In this document: piece after piece, positions 36,653 to 49,766 of the stretch
Numbering within the stretch: position 1 is the first letter of the stretch
Layout: the number at the start of each line of letters is the position of its first letter
Source of the DNA: Porites lobata
Lineage: Eukaryota; Cnidaria; Anthozoa; Scleractinia; Poritidae
NCBI GenBank assembly: GCA_942486035.1
Contig: CALNXK010000124.1
Span: 1,539,001 to 1,603,000 of the forward strand
Reading direction: 5' to 3'
Length of the DNA: 64,000 nucleotides
Notes under the pieces: model-generated
Database searches by the model: none
Seen by the model: the letters and a program-made list of their open reading frames with translations, nothing else
What the model was told of the DNA's origin: nothing
Program-made: the position numbers and the translations under genes

Positions 36653-37488
36653 GGGAACTTAAGAACCACGACGAAGTTCACGACGACGACGTCTGTTGAC
36701 TGGGAAAAGACTGGAACGAGAACGTCGGTTTCGGCGGGCTAAAGGAAATTTAAGATGCAGTCGGTCGGTAGGTCGACGACGACGACACTGAATGTAAACA
36801 CAGATGTAAAACTGTGACGTTCGTTCGCAACAAAGTTTTTCGCAATGGCGTCTTTCAAAACAACGCAAGATCTTATTTGTTCAAGCCGTACGTCTAATTT
36901 CATTGACGATGAAAAATTTTTTGTGCTCTCTGACCTTTTCGAGTGGAAATACACCTACTTTCCGTACGAAATTATTCAACTTTCAACTTGAATGAGATGG
37001 CCGAGTCCGAGTGTCCGTCAGAGTTTAGATTTCGAAAAAGAGACATTCTGATATGATAGCTGTTTTCCATATAAAGTTTATTTCCTCTATATTAAAGATA
37101 TATGATTTGCCTTACCTAAATACGTACAAATAAATTTATCACAATTTACGAGTTCGAGTTCGCTCGCTCGGCCTCCTCAGCTGTTGCCATTCTTCAAAGT
37201 AAAATCAATTCATTAGTCGAATTTTCAATCAACATCGCTTGTTTGGAGAAAAAAGGAACGATACCTGGATTTAGGAGGACAAGAAAATGTAAAGGCCTTC
37301 AAAAATCGCTTAAAACAGTGGATTTATACCTGCCGAAGCTTGTGGATTGCAGGACGACGTGATTCTACTTTGTATGGCGTCGTCGACGACACCACGACGA
37401 CGAAATTTACTAGTCGCGCTTGCGCAGTACAGTGTAACTCACTTCCGGTCGTCGTCGACCAAGCCGTCGTCGTGGTTCTTAAGTTCCC
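36653..37488. mobile_element. 836-bp DNA transposon with GGGAACTTAAGAACCACGAC ends and TAATA duplication
   Basis: The outer 22 bases (GGGAACTTAAGAACCACGAC...) are perfectly inverted at the right end. TAATA occurs on both sides (36648-36652 and 37489-37493), giving a 5-bp target duplication. Both subterminal regions are rich in GAC/GTC trinucleotides. A short frame from ATG 36846 (MASFKTTQDL..., about 48 codons) and a possible second one near 37265 are internal, but no transposase is recognisable. Confidence 0.75.
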
Positions 37489-37493
37489 TAATA

Positions 37494-39405
37494 ATATTAC
37501 CTCCACAAGTCGTAGGTTGTCATTTCTAAACAACCCAGTCGCCGCTCAGTTGGCAGATATGACAGCTTTTCACATTTAAAAGATATTCAGTTTAGCAGTT
37601 TTAATTCGGATTAACAGCCTGTTGCATAGAAATTGCGTTTACTCGCAAGTGTAATGAAATGCATAATCTCCATTATTTTCGGAACAGGAAAAAGGTGTTA
37701 AAATGATACAAAATTGACTGACTAGAGAAGAAAACGCACCGACAAGATCGTTGGAAATGTTCAATAATATCCGACAGTTTCTAAAAGTTTACAAGAAATT
37801 AATTTTAACTTGAATTTCCATATAGGTTGAGATTTTGATTTCGACTCTTTGAAAAATTCAAACTGTTTTGACTTGGGAATGCCCAACAACAATTTGTTGT
37901 TAAATATAAGCTTGATTATGCCTTTAAGATCATTTTCAATAGATATATGAAGATGTATTTTGCATGTGTTCTGCAAGAACCTATGTTGATAATTGGATTA
38001 TTTGTAAAGGGCGGTCAGCGGTGTAACCGGTGTAGACAGGTGTTATTCATTATCAGTTGCAAAAGCATTGAACAAAACAAACAATTTCTTAACACAGGTA
38101 GCATTTCTTCAAGAAACCTCTAATTCCACCAGAAAATACTTTAAAAATATGATCGTTTGAACTGTACACCGAAAAAGAAAAAAAAACCTCAACCCCTGAT
38201 CAACCGCGGTTTGTGTCGAACTTATGGAGGATCCCACAACACGCGGGGATTGCTTAATGAGTATTACAGTTAGGAAAAATATTACAATTAACTTCAAAAA
38301 ATTAAAGAAAGAGATGCTAAAAAGACTAACAAAATAAGCATCTGAGATGTATGTCTTATAAGGCGATCATGTGATAGTAACTGAAACAGTCTAACAATGA
38401 TTACTCTTAGTAGGCGTACTCACCACACACTATCCTCAAGGTGCCTGCGTTTCCAAGTTCGCGACGTTTTCTGGACTTCAGTGCAAATTAATAAAAACAA
38501 TTAACACTAGGGCACTGAATAGTGCTCGCATACAGAACTCTTTTTCACAGTAATACATTCGCCATTTTTCAATCAAGAACCTCAAATATGGCTTGTGATA
38601 CAGTGAATAAATCGGCCCCGCATGGGGTGGAAAGTTTTCGTCACTGTAACAAACAATCTGCTGGCGCTAATCTCTGATCCGAATTACGACCAATCAAAAC
38701 ACGTAGAGCCGTAAATGCGATCACCAAAAAGGCGAGAATGAAGGTCATCCATTCTGGGAGCAAGTTGACCTGATTTTCTAGACCAATTACTTTCTATGCG
38801 GAGCTTAATTTGAAAATGAAAACTTTTGTGTTTGCCACTAATGTACCACATGCATAATTTATTATCACACGCGCATAAATAAATCTATTTTCCTTATTGG
38901 TCGACACTGGGAATAATCGCTATCATCAAAGAAAGGAGACATGATTCTGCTAGTTGTTCATCACCGAGGGACGCCTTCCTTTTATTAATTTCGGTTAATT
39001 TATTTCACACGGTCTTGTAGTTTTGCAGGTGCATGGCATCCAGAGAAGAGAAATTTTGAATTATTTTTTTCGGGTGAGGTTAATTTAAATGACTGTAAAT
39101 TTTCTTATTTTGATTTCGTATAATTCTTACTTAAATTGAATCATTCGCATTTTTTTTACAATTTTTATGATAATTAATGATAATTTCAATGCGGCACGTC
39201 TTTTATGTAAGCATCCGTGGCCCGCGAGAGGGTGTGAAAACTCGATCGGCCATGCTCGATCAGCTGATAACTTTCTACATTGGTGATCAGTGTGGTTTTC
39301 AAAGTTTATGTAAGGCTATATATGTTTACACTTTGTGCCTGGGTAAGTGAAGTCCTTGCCGGGCACAAGTGTGAACACACCATTTTTTTCAAATACGACA
39401 GACCA
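37494..39405. other. Intergenic region
   Basis: AT-rich; no gene or repeat recognised on either strand. Confidence 0.4.
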
Positions 39406-39412
39406 GTTCAGG

Positions 39413-39718
39413 CACAGGCAGCCCAAGCTCACGTCACGTGAAAGGATTAGATTAATTATTAACGGTGTGCGAGCCGGGACGTGACTGTTCAACGAAGCAA
39501 GAACACACCATGTAAATAAGGTAAGACGTTTTTTATTGAGAATTTCTACGAGTATTTATCTTCCTAAATCTATAACGTGGATTCCCATACAAATCCTTTA
39601 TAAATTCACGGCCGCCATGTAACCCAATATCGCTTTCGTTGAACAGTCACGTCCCGGCTCGCACACCGCTAATAATTAATCTAATCCTTTCACGTGACGT
39701 GAGCTTGGGCTGCCTGTG
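39413..39718. mobile_element. Near-perfect 84-bp inverted repeat (foldback MITE)
   Basis: The arms 39413-39496 and 39635-39718 are reverse complements with one mismatch; the spacer is 138 bp. The outermost bases are CACAGGCAGCCCAAGC. GTTCAGG flanks both sides (39406-39412 and 39719-39725), a probable 7-bp target duplication. The near-identity of the arms implies recent insertion or conversion. No coding capacity. Confidence 0.8.
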
Positions 39719-40439
39719 GTTCAGGCACCCTGCCGTAGCCTCCCACGCAGGCATTTTTAGGGGAGCTCGTCTTTCATCCCTCCTCCTGCTAGTGTATATG
39801 AGTACCAGATCGAGACCTTGTGTACTCGGGTACTAAAGGTGACCATCGGGTCCTCGCGTGCACACATTTTCTTTTAGTTTCGAGGCAGGCTATAACTGCT
39901 CCGCACAGCCATAACTCCTAACCGAGCTACGCTGAAGTTTAGTGGTCGACAATAGCGATCGGACCGACCAAGTGTGGTGGACAAACCCTACTGAAAGTAG
40001 AAGCCTACTTCCGTGAGTGAATCGAAGAAATCAGTTAGCTAGTTCCATTGCTTTATTCCCGGCTAGCTGCTAACAACGGTTTATTCAACCTTCTCCGGGA
40101 ACGGACAGTTCTACTTTCTATAGGCGATGACTCTCGGAAGAGCACTACTACTTCATACTACTTTTTCCCTTTACGCTACATTTTGCCTATCCTGGACGGA
40201 CTATAGATTACAGTCAATGATATCAGGATTAAATGACAGGTTGGTAATGATTCTACGTTGGCTCCTGTTTTTACTCTCAGTGTAAATATCGGTAGTTTCT
40301 TGGTGTTGCTGACGGGTGTAATCACCAAATGACGTAATACAAAAGATTTAAAGGACACTGAACAATACGCACACAACAACACACAGGCGAACCCACAATG
40401 CTTTCAGCAACATCAACCAACATCCAGAATGTTACAAAT

Positions 40440-41290
40440 TAGTTGAATGGGCAAAGTTCTATTACGTTCAACGCGTTTGCAGAACCAAGTGTCCCTTTAT
40501 ACACCCATACACTATGCTTGGCCATACCCTACAAGCTGTAGACCCACTATCCTTACCTCGGAGTTTCTCTGTCAGAGAACCTAAGCTGGAAGCAACACAT
40601 CCTAAACATTACAAACAAAGCCAATTCGACACTTGGCTTTGTCAAGAGGAAATTGCATCATTGCCCGCAGAAGGGTAAAGATCAGGCCTACAAATCGCTA
40701 GTGAGACCAAGGTTGGAATATGGTTGTGCTGTTTGGGACCCTTATAAAGCATATCAGAAATCATGGCTTGAACAGGTCCAACTCAGGGCAGCACGCTTCG
40801 TAACGAGAACGTACACAAGGAAGGAGGGATGCCTAACCAACGCCCTAAAGCTACTAAATTGGCTAACTCTCGAAAAGAGAAGACAAGTAGCTAGACTGAC
40901 ACTGATGTACAAATGTGTTACCAACCAAGCCGCTATTGATATCCCCTGCTATGTACATCATCAGTCTTCCCTAAAAACCAGAGCATCTCATCAACTGAAA
41001 TTTATCCCACTTCAGCCATCCTGTGACACGTACAAATACAGCTTCTGGCCGAGAACTATCATTGACTGGAATAGCCTGCCATCTGATTATTTAACAATGG
41101 ATTCAACTGCAAAATCTAAAGCCACCATCTCTCACTACATTTTTTCAGTGTGATGTTTACCACCTTTCGATTTATTGTATTTTTATTTTTATGTTTCCTA
41201 GTAGGTAGTGCTTTAGTTTTTAGTGAGGAGCTTGCGAATATGTCTGTTATAGATGTTGCAAGATGATATAATTCTATAAATATAAATGTC
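40440..41290 (+). pseudogene. CR1/jockey-type LINE reverse-transcriptase fragment (C-terminal end)
   Basis: Frames encode the C-terminal portion of a non-LTR reverse transcriptase: LRPRLEYGCAVWDPY-like (VRPRLEYGCAVWDPY), VQLRAARFVTRTYTRKEG, LKLLNWLTLEKRRQVARL, FWPRTIIDWNSLPSDY, stop at 41151-41153. Upstream (about 40440-40650) homology continues in shifted frames (for example YLGVSLSENLSWKQHI), so the copy is truncated and frameshifted. The 3' UTR runs into AT-rich sequence near 41290. Confidence 0.85.
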
Positions 41291-43144
41291 GAGCCTGGGT
41301 GTCGTTCGAAGCATTCTGGCCCCAGTTGTTCAAAAGGTGGTAAACTCTATTCACCATTTAATCAGTTAAATCTTAGCCATCGGATAGTGATTTATTCGGT
41401 GGAAGGGCCATAACTGGGACTTGGCTGGCTAGCCAAGGCAAAGGTCGAATCAAGCATTGTTTTCGAGTATGATTCCGTGTAAAGCAGGAACTCGATGACG
41501 GAGAGCAGAACTAGTCAAACCAGAAGAAAGCCCTAGCATGGATGAAATTGTCCGTGCCTTTTTCCTGTAATATCGAGTTGAGGTTATATCCAATACGTCT
41601 GGTAGTAATGCTAATTTGCTCTTAGTATTGCATCCGTAGACTAACAATCAAAGTACATGCCCGTAACATCGATTAACCCTTTAACTCCCATCCAGCGTTT
41701 TTACACGACGACACGGCGGCCATAATTGTGTTCCAAAACGATGAAACGGCGACCATGTTGGTGTTCGAAACAAATGCTGTGGGAGTAGAATTCCTTTCTT
41801 ATGTAAAAGCTTTCTTTTGTTTCAATTAATTTGCATAGTTGCTGGTCACGTGAGTGAAAACGCTATATCAAGTTATGGAGGGATGATTTGTTACTCTTGG
41901 TTATAATTAAAATCTGTGGACGCAATCCACGGTGTTACCATTCAAACGTATTTACCTCTTCAGCAGAACTTTTACCAGTTCTTTTTCTTCTTTTGGATAT
42001 TCCAAAAGAGAATTTGAAGTGAAGTTTTATTCATTGATCGCCATTAGGAGTGTGTCAGCCAAGAGCCCATTATGGCTCTTGGTCAGCTAGCGCTTGTAAC
42101 ATGAAAAGAGACTAATTAAAAAAACAAGAACACCTCAAAAGCAAACTGTCCCTTTCAGAAGAACAAAAAACGTTTCTCTGTATTGAATAAAGATGTACCT
42201 AGAAACTCTAGAGCACTGTCTTCCCTCTCTAGGCTCGATTTCCAACACTCTTTCGAGTCCCCTACCCGAACATGGCGACTGGTAATCGAGCCTTTGTCTC
42301 TTCCAACTGAGTGACCAGGGATCCTAGCTCAAGTACACTGCCTATAACAAGACTGTTCTACAGTCCCATATGAGGCTTTATTATAGAGTATTTTGAAGAA
42401 GTTTTAGTTCATTCCTTCAAAGAGAAGCCTTGAGGTGCTACCTCCAGGAGAAAAGTAGAATATGCAGTGCAATGTCAGAAATCTCAAAATCTTAGAAAAT
42501 CTTTGCAGCAAAAATGCACTTGTTCCTCTTAATGTGATACTAAGATCAATCTTAGGGAGCACTTCAGACTAAAGTAGCTTTTAAGACCCCCGAATCGTTC
42601 TAAATATACTTAAAAATGCGTTGAATGTCATAAATCACTTTTTCCAGCTGTCAACATTTTAAGCAAGGAACTACTAAATGGCTGCTGATTAACTGGGATT
42701 TAGGTCAAGATACTTGGCCACCGCCTTACACATCCATGCCTCTGTTATCAGATAACAACACCTTCATATGTGTATACACATTACACACACTGATTTACTT
42801 GTAGCTTAAAGGGATTGCCAGTATAATCACGCTGTCAGTTACTCTTCTCAGGGGTTTAAAAAGCTAAAACGTTTCTCTCATCAATTGAATTTCAAAATAA
42901 AAGCCCAGTTATGTTATTTAAGGCTATATTTAGGGATTGAAATTGTTTCCTGTCGTCTGTTGCAGCGGATGGCAAGGATGGACATCCATTCAAACTTGAA
43001 AACGTTGGGCCAACTTTTTCAAGGTTAAATGCAATGCGTGCAAAACCCACCAAAAAATTAACAGTGTTTAGTGTTCGATCCCTTATGAAATTTGTTTGAT
43101 ATCTTCTTCATTACTCTACAGGAGCACTGTGTGCAAGGGTAAAG
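41291..43144. other. Intergenic region
   Basis: A single TTAACCCTTTAACTCCCAT end of the piggyBac-like MITE family lies near 41674. No gene recognised. Confidence 0.4.
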
Positions 43145-43340
43145 GCATTAAATGACTCCAGCTCGATATCCATTTACAAATTCTCCAAACTGATCTCCAT
43201 ACATTTCCTTAAAGAATTAGTTAAGAGAATTTGATAAAAGATCACAGTATTATCCTTGAGGGGATCATTTTATTAAATGTCATAACCTTTTCTTTTGATG
43301 ATGTACTGATAATGCAAGGAGAAAATTCATGTTGGTCAAC
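43145..43340 (-). mobile_element. Diverged piggyBac-like MITE copy
   Basis: The reverse complement of the element at 2571-2775 aligns over most of its length, for example AAATTCTCCAAACTGATCTC, GAATTTGATAAAAGATCA and GGATCATTTTATTAA. The terminal repeats are worn. Confidence 0.75.
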
Positions 43341-45981
43341 GAAACCCTATGGTAATATCAAGGCGTCATCATAAGATCTGAGGGGCTGCAGGTCTCGTGT
43401 GGCAGTCAAAAAACCCTTCTTAAGTTCACGGATGACACAGTCATTCATTCATGAGTTGTTGGAGGCAGTTGAATACCACTCAGTCACTCGATTCTCATTA
43501 ATTTATCCATTAAACTTGAATTAACCATTTTTTTCCTACTTCCCCTGTTGCTCTTTTCCTTGGAGTAGACTCAGTAGATGCAACTGAGTGCGTCTAGGAT
43601 TATTGGGGGTTAAAGATGGTTTTCCATGCTATAGGAAGTTATTAGGCCAAAGAACACTAACAATACTAGCTGCGAAAAATCATTATTATTTGGACGAATT
43701 GCGCGTGTAACACCAACCCTGCCGTGATTCTAACCGGGTTTAGCGACATGTAGACGAACTTCTTTTCGCCATCTGTGTCTGCCACATGTTCTTCAAATGC
43801 GATGAGACTGGGTTTAAGTTCGATCTTTTTCCATCAAAACCTTTAATACTTTCTTGAAATCTATCTTTGAATCCATGTGTCGGTTCGACTATCAAAGAGC
43901 TTCAGGCGACGTTTTACGGCAGAATGTCCACAGAAGAAAAAGAATTTTCATTCCTTAGCTGTGGGACTTTATCTTTCGTGGGACTCTTGGCCTTGTGGTG
44001 AGGGTGAATTGTGGTGCCTGAGATATGAGTTCGACCACGGCAAGTTTTTCTTTCTTTTTTCTTTTTTTCTCTTACTACTTTTTTATTTTTCTTTTCTTTC
44101 CCCTTTTCCTTGGCTTTTTGTCCATTGATTCCTAATGTTTGCCCATTTCCTGAACTTTGTTAGGTTAAGTCAGACACGTATTTTTAGTACATCATTGCAT
44201 ATTTTTATAACAGTAATCAGTCTACAAAAGTAAAGCAGTGGCCACATGCAGTCATAGACTGCCTTTTTATATCAACCTTTTTGAAACCTTTGTCCACACG
44301 TCGCTTACTGGCCCAACTTTCATCGCTAACAGAGCTTCCATTCTTGCTAAATAACTTCCATACGTACTCAAAACCCACCAAATCTTGTCCTAATTTAATT
44401 AACTTTTTCACACTAACCCGTTTCATCCATGGGCTGGATCACAGGACCGGAGGCTTTGATTTATTTTTAAATCTTGCTGTCTTTCTTTCGAGAAACAAGG
44501 ATCCTTATCGTGACGACGTAAAATTGATCCAGCCTTTCTGTACATACATTAGCCTGTGCCAGGCTCTCGCGGTCAGAGCAGAAGAACTTAAAAACGAGGG
44601 GGCGAAAAACAGCCCACGCGGTTTTCACGCCACTTTCCTCGATCCTGCACTTTTCCTACTAACACGGTATTGCTCCTTCTTCTACTTCAGATATTCTTAA
44701 GGCTCTTCTGTGCGGCTTCCGCAGCGGTCTATATTTTTTTTCTCGCACACTGTATATTGTTTGAAAGTCCACACGCTGCTTAACTGCTAACTAGACTACT
44801 CACACCCCCCAGCCCGCCTCCTCTTAGAAATGCGTCAGCAAGTGGAAAGGATTTGTTTTATGTAAATTTCAGCCGAAATTGAGCGATTATTTAAGTATTT
44901 ATTGTTTAAAAGTGTCAGAGACAGTAGTCTAACACTGACAAACAGGATTGAGCGCTTTTGTCTCGAAAAGAATTCAGGAATCCCGCATAATTCCATCCAT
45001 TGTCTCGCGAGTGGCGTGAGTCTTATCGGACCTCCAATAATGAACTTGTTCTCCTCCGTTGATCATACTTCCCAGTTATACGGAATTTATAGCACTTTTC
45101 GGCATGATTTTAGAGAAGGAAGATGTATTACTACAAATCCACTTCACGAGGACTTGTTGCTCTAGGTGCCCCGCCTTTGGACAAGCTCGCTACTTTCATT
45201 ACTTTTCCTTAACTCTCTTTCATAACAAAAGGCTGAATCAATATTTCACAGTTTATGGATGACATAATTGTTTCCATAGATGTGGGTTTGTTTGTAAATA
45301 CTTCATGCTAGTCAGGTTGACCGGCAGACGAAGAGGATGTTTTTACGACCCCTTTTACGTCACGTGAACCGCACCAACTTTCATATGCCAATTTGGGAAC
45401 TTCATGTTCAACGTTTATTCAGGTCAGAATGACGAGCATGATTTCTGCAGCTAGTCCGTCACGGGTCATGCAACAGCGCTTCCTTGGAAGCAGACGTATA
45501 CATCGCACCATTCCTGTATACTGGATTGGGAGAATTTGGCGCGCGCTCGAGGGACAGCAAATTAAGGGGGCCGGCGCAGGGTTGACCACTGGCTGTCGAA
45601 ACGTCAATCGTTTTGTTTTGCTGTCGCGATCCCCCACAATCGATAATCACTCTTAAAAACAGCACATCAACATCGGATCATCGTGCGTCCGCCAATATAG
45701 TCTAGAGCTCATTGTACCACAGCAGAGAGTCAAAAAGCTCAAAAGGTCGTTTGTGGTTGCAACAGATCTCCGAACACAGTTCATCCACCCTCGGGAAAGA
45801 CATAACGGAGATTTCGAAGCGCTCTCTTTTGTTCTGAAAGACTTCTAAGCTTGCAAGAGAAGCACGAGTCCCTCCAGAATTGCGACTGACACTATCAGGT
45901 TCTTTTAAAGACTTGTTCGTGTAGTGCCCACGGTCTGTATTTGCTGACGGAACAGGAGTCAAGTTAGTGATGTAAAGAACT
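43341..45981. other. Intergenic region upstream of first anaphylatoxin-like gene
   Basis: No gene recognised. A pyrimidine-rich tract lies at about 44045-44115. A 139-codon open frame at 44281-44700 has no domain; a piece of a dispersed MITE end (AGCCTGTGCCAGGCTCTC) lies within it at about 44551-44568. A CCAAT-like GCCAATATAG at 45690 lies 290 bases before the next gene. Confidence 0.4.
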
Positions 45982-47179
45982 ATGGACAGAGCCATTGTTG
46001 TTGGCGTTACATTGTTCATTTTTGTCGCGTTTGCTGTGGCAGGCGACGGAAATTTGCCCACGCAAAACCGCGCTGATACAAGGAGGAATAAAGGTAAATG
46101 GTTTCAATCTGTTATTGCATTTTCGTTTTGTGCACCAGTTAAAAACGCTTGTTCATCGTGAAAACAATATACAGTTAATATGAGCGCATTGCCAACGCAG
46201 TGCTGGCCTGATTCAAAATTACCAGTCTAACAGTGAAAGGAGAACAAAAGGTAATGATTGATAAATACTCAAAACTATTCTTAAGTGATAAAAGTGACCA
46301 ACCGTTTTAAAAAAATGTGTTTCGACTTGATTTTGTCCCTCGAAATAATCTGTTAGTACAAGTGGCTTATGCATTGTTACCGAAAATACATCATTGTATT
46401 TGATACTGACATTATTATATTTTATCAAAGAATATATACTGTATAGCATCGGGGTGGTTCAATAACAGCCTCATTATTTCGAGATCAACGATTAGTGTCA
46501 AGGTTTGCTAGCTAGATTGATATCTAGCCGCAACTGTTTTCCCTCATTTGAGGGGACAGTAGTCACGTTCCGTGTTCACGCAGTGATTTTTTAAATTGCC
46601 CAAATGCCTGACATTTTGACTTGCTCTCTGTTGAGTGAACTTAACGAAAAGTGTCATTTATGTGCGTGACTGGGTAGTTATTCTCAAAATGAAGCTTGCC
46701 TGAGTATTCTGAAGTTAAATAACTTGACCACTAAAAATTTTGTTGATATTGTTGTTTTCCTTTGCATGTCCAATGTAGACGCGGGGGTGGCAGCTTGCAA
46801 TCGTACGATGTTGTGCTGCAATTTGGGACGGAAAGCCGTTCGCCTCTCCTATCCAGCCATGTACACCTGTAACATCGAAGCCCTGTCACGAGGTCTAGAA
46901 CACCACACGTCTGTCAGCCATAGGCTGAAATACAGGCTGCCCAGTAACACACAGGACACACAGGCGGGTAGAATGGATGCTGCTAATTCACTTCACACGT
47001 CCCTTGGATTCCGTCGACGTTTGATGCTGTGCAAGACAAAGGAACCATCACAAAAACGCTGCTTCGAGGAGTGCTGCAGGAGAAAACTACGGAAAAATAA
47101 AGCAAAAGTGAAAAATGTTGCTAATAAGCAGGTTTCTCCAGATCGCAGCAACTTAAATAACACATTTTCGGCTGACTGA
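45982..47179 (+). CDS. Secreted cysteine-rich protein with anaphylatoxin-like pattern (170 aa, two exons)
   Basis: Exon 1 45982-46093 encodes a signal peptide (about 1-20) and a short basic linker; a phase-1 intron follows (GTAAAT donor, CAATGTAG acceptor). Exon 2 46779-47179 encodes the rest, stop TGA. The mature protein has eight cysteines (44, 50, 51, 68, 122, 132, 136, 137), including CCNLGRK at 50-56 and a closing CFEECC at 132-137, then a Lys/Arg-rich tail. The paired-CC start and end resemble the anaphylatoxin (ANATO) fold of C3a/C4a/C5a and fibulins, but the middle is longer (53 residues between C68 and C122) and there are two extra cysteines. N45 is a glycosylation sequon. It shares exon layout and CCNLGRK with the gene at 60778-61411. 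Function unknown; likely extracellular. Confidence 0.78.
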
Positions 47180-47429
47180 ACTACAGGAAAGAGAAAGTCG
47201 CTGGACTCTGGCCCTAGCGAGTTGAGCAAAACTCTTGCATGGTTTGGCCAAGTTAGAAAATTTTGTGTTAAGTTCGTTCTTTGCTCAATAACATGGGATT
47301 CTGCAGTAGACAGTAGGAGTGAAACATTTCTGGCCACGGGCTTAGGCTTCTCTTATTCCAGTTAATATTTGGAACCCATGTCTCGGGTAAAAATATATGA
47401 TTGTCCGGGAGAGTCAGTGTTGTCTTACG

Positions 47430-47640
47430 CTGTTTTCACGCTATACTCGGTGGCTTTTCGTGTCGACACGAAACACCACCCGCATTGTGTGAACACTTAT
47501 TCGATATGTGACTCTCCACTTTCCCGCCGAAATCACCGTTCTGAACATAAAGCCCATCTGGTATGGTCTTAGTGCCAACTCAAAGGCTACCTGGTATAAT
47601 TTGAACATAGTCTTAAATATTTGGTACAAGACCCGAGGAC
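47430..47640. repeat. Dispersed repeat shared with 52110-52620
   Basis: The phrases CGATATGTGACTCTCCACTTTC and TCTGGTAT...TTGAACATA reappear in variant form at about 52168-52194 and 52590-52608, the latter copy split by a SINE. No gene between. Confidence 0.5.
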
Positions 47641-47653
47641 ATCAGTGTCTGAT

Positions 47654-47816
47654 GTTTCAAAAACCTGTGCGGAAGTCGTCACCACTACACTATGAATTTG
47701 TCCTAATAAAAATAATAACAATAATGAATTTGTATAGCGGAAATTCTATACAATTTTCAAATTCGCTTCTCAAAAAAATCACACAATGGTCTTCCGCACA
47801 GGTTTTTGAGACGTCA
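47654..47816. repeat. Inverted repeat with internal hairpin
   Basis: TCAAAAACCTGTGCGGAAG at about 47657-47675 is complemented by CTTCCGCACAGGTTTTTGA at about 47792-47810. Between them lies a small palindrome, TTGTATAG...CTATACAA (about 47729-47752). It may be a short foldback element. Confidence 0.6.
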
Positions 47817-49760
47817 GTCAATGTTACCAACAACGTCCTTTTCAAAAATTATCATTATCAACAAAATCATCAGCATTATGATTATTTTGATTATCATGTT
47901 ATTACGCGGTGTTTCCAGTGACATATAAATTAAGAACATATTGAAACAAATATAAAGAACCAATATTATCAGTACTGTGACAGTGTATTTTTAAAGTAGC
48001 TGCATATTTTGCGGAAAAGGTAATATGGGTTGGACACGCTTGTGCACTGACGTGTTTGCAATTACAACGGAAATGTTTTGAGAAAAAGCTAGCATTATGT
48101 TTGGCGTATTGACAGTTTATTTTTCCTTCAAGTGCTTGTTTCCGGGGTCTTAAATCCCAAAGCCGACCACCGTTGACTGCATGAATTAAATAATCAACAG
48201 TTGCCCTTGACAGAAACCAGAAATTATCTTTTGGCACTTCTCGCCGCGCCTTATCATACGTGACCTATCTTCTGAGTTTGCAGCTCCCTTGGTGATAAAA
48301 TGAAATCTTTACGTACTTCTACGTAGTGCTTTAAAAAATTTCAGTCATGATCTACATAATTCTCATTTTTAAAGGTGGCGAATAATACCAGATCATCTAT
48401 AAGTGGTTCTATTATTGCGAGCCCCTAGAGTTAGAGCCCAATAATATCAGAGCTTGGAATTTGAGGCAAAGACAGTGGCTAATAGGCCAATAAAATGTAA
48501 TCGCATGCTATGCAAACACTTCAAACCGCAATTTAGGTCATCACCCTAGGTGAGTGCATCCTGCGGTGTTAATGATGTGATAAAAGCTCCCTATACTTGT
48601 AGTGTATAGGGTATTTTAAGCGGTGGGAGGTGCTAATAGGTTCCGTCATATACACTGCCTGTATATTTTTTAAGAAAACCATGCTGATAATTATCTTTCG
48701 CGCGATCGATTCATCATTTCATAGTGCTTGAAAAGTAAGATAAAAATTTCATCATTTCCAGCTAAACCGCAGCCATAAATTTGAAATTGCTTATTAATAA
48801 TGAAATTAATAGTTTTAAAGTTACACGCACACCACTAAGAATGGTGAAACTTTGACATTTTAGACGGTGACCGTTCTACTTACTAACTTGAACGTTATGC
48901 TCAAACATGTCAAGATTTCGCCAAAGTCTTAATTACCTTGTTCATCATAAAAAAATGTATTGCTAAATGGAACCAACAAAGCGTGCTAACTGACCTGAAC
49001 GCGGGTCAAATCCCGACGTACAACAGGAAGAAATTTGCGGTTTCATAAGGAAAGAGATATTTTATTACGGGAAGGAAATAGTTATGTAACATTTTTAAAT
49101 ATCCGGGAGTGTAATTTTTCTTTGAACTGTCAAGTCACTGTCCACAGGAAAGGATATGAGGATAAATATTATTACAAAGGAACAGTGTGAAAAAAAAACA
49201 AAAAAAACTGAGACTTGAGGGATTGAGTAGTTTTGCATTTGTCTGGCTTGTCTTCCACAGCAGGGCCGTAATCAGACGAAACTTCTTACCAAAGTAATAT
49301 CAGTGAATTTAGTTTACAATGTATAGCCATCTTAGTGATATACTTTTTCGTTAGGCAAGCTTAAGGAACTTGCTGTTTCTCGGTAACTTCAATGATGCTG
49401 GAGCTCCGCTTCTGGCCTGCCCTGCTTCCGAAACCATTACCCTCTAGGAAACCATGCAGAAGTGTGAAGAATTTTTCTCAACAGTTTATAAACTTTAAGA
49501 CCAGTTCTTTATAACAGAGAATCTTCATAACAGTAATCTTCGGTGAAACAGGACCCTATCATACCATTCGAAAGGTCACAAACAGCATGCATATCAAAGA
49601 AAGTATTGCTTCCGGCACATTCGGCCGATATTGTAAGTGTGTGTTATATTTACTGAGACCGGTGCAATGTTAAGTTCAGCCTTTTTTTAGCCACCGCAAA
49701 TCAGATATTTACAGAATTCAAATTAATACAATTATAAGCTGATAAGGAGCCCAGAAGGAA
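47817..49760. other. Intergenic region
   Basis: AT-rich; no gene, RNA or repeat that I could define. Confidence 0.4.
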
Positions 49761-49766
49761 CTAAGA

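Noticed and set aside
44281..44700. 139-codon plus-strand frame
   Set aside because: No domain or splice context, and it runs through a dispersed MITE end (AGCCTGTGCCAGGCTC).
46993..47337. 114-codon minus-strand frame over the first anaphylatoxin-like gene
   Set aside because: Antisense to a spliced gene with signal peptide and conserved cysteines; no domain of its own.
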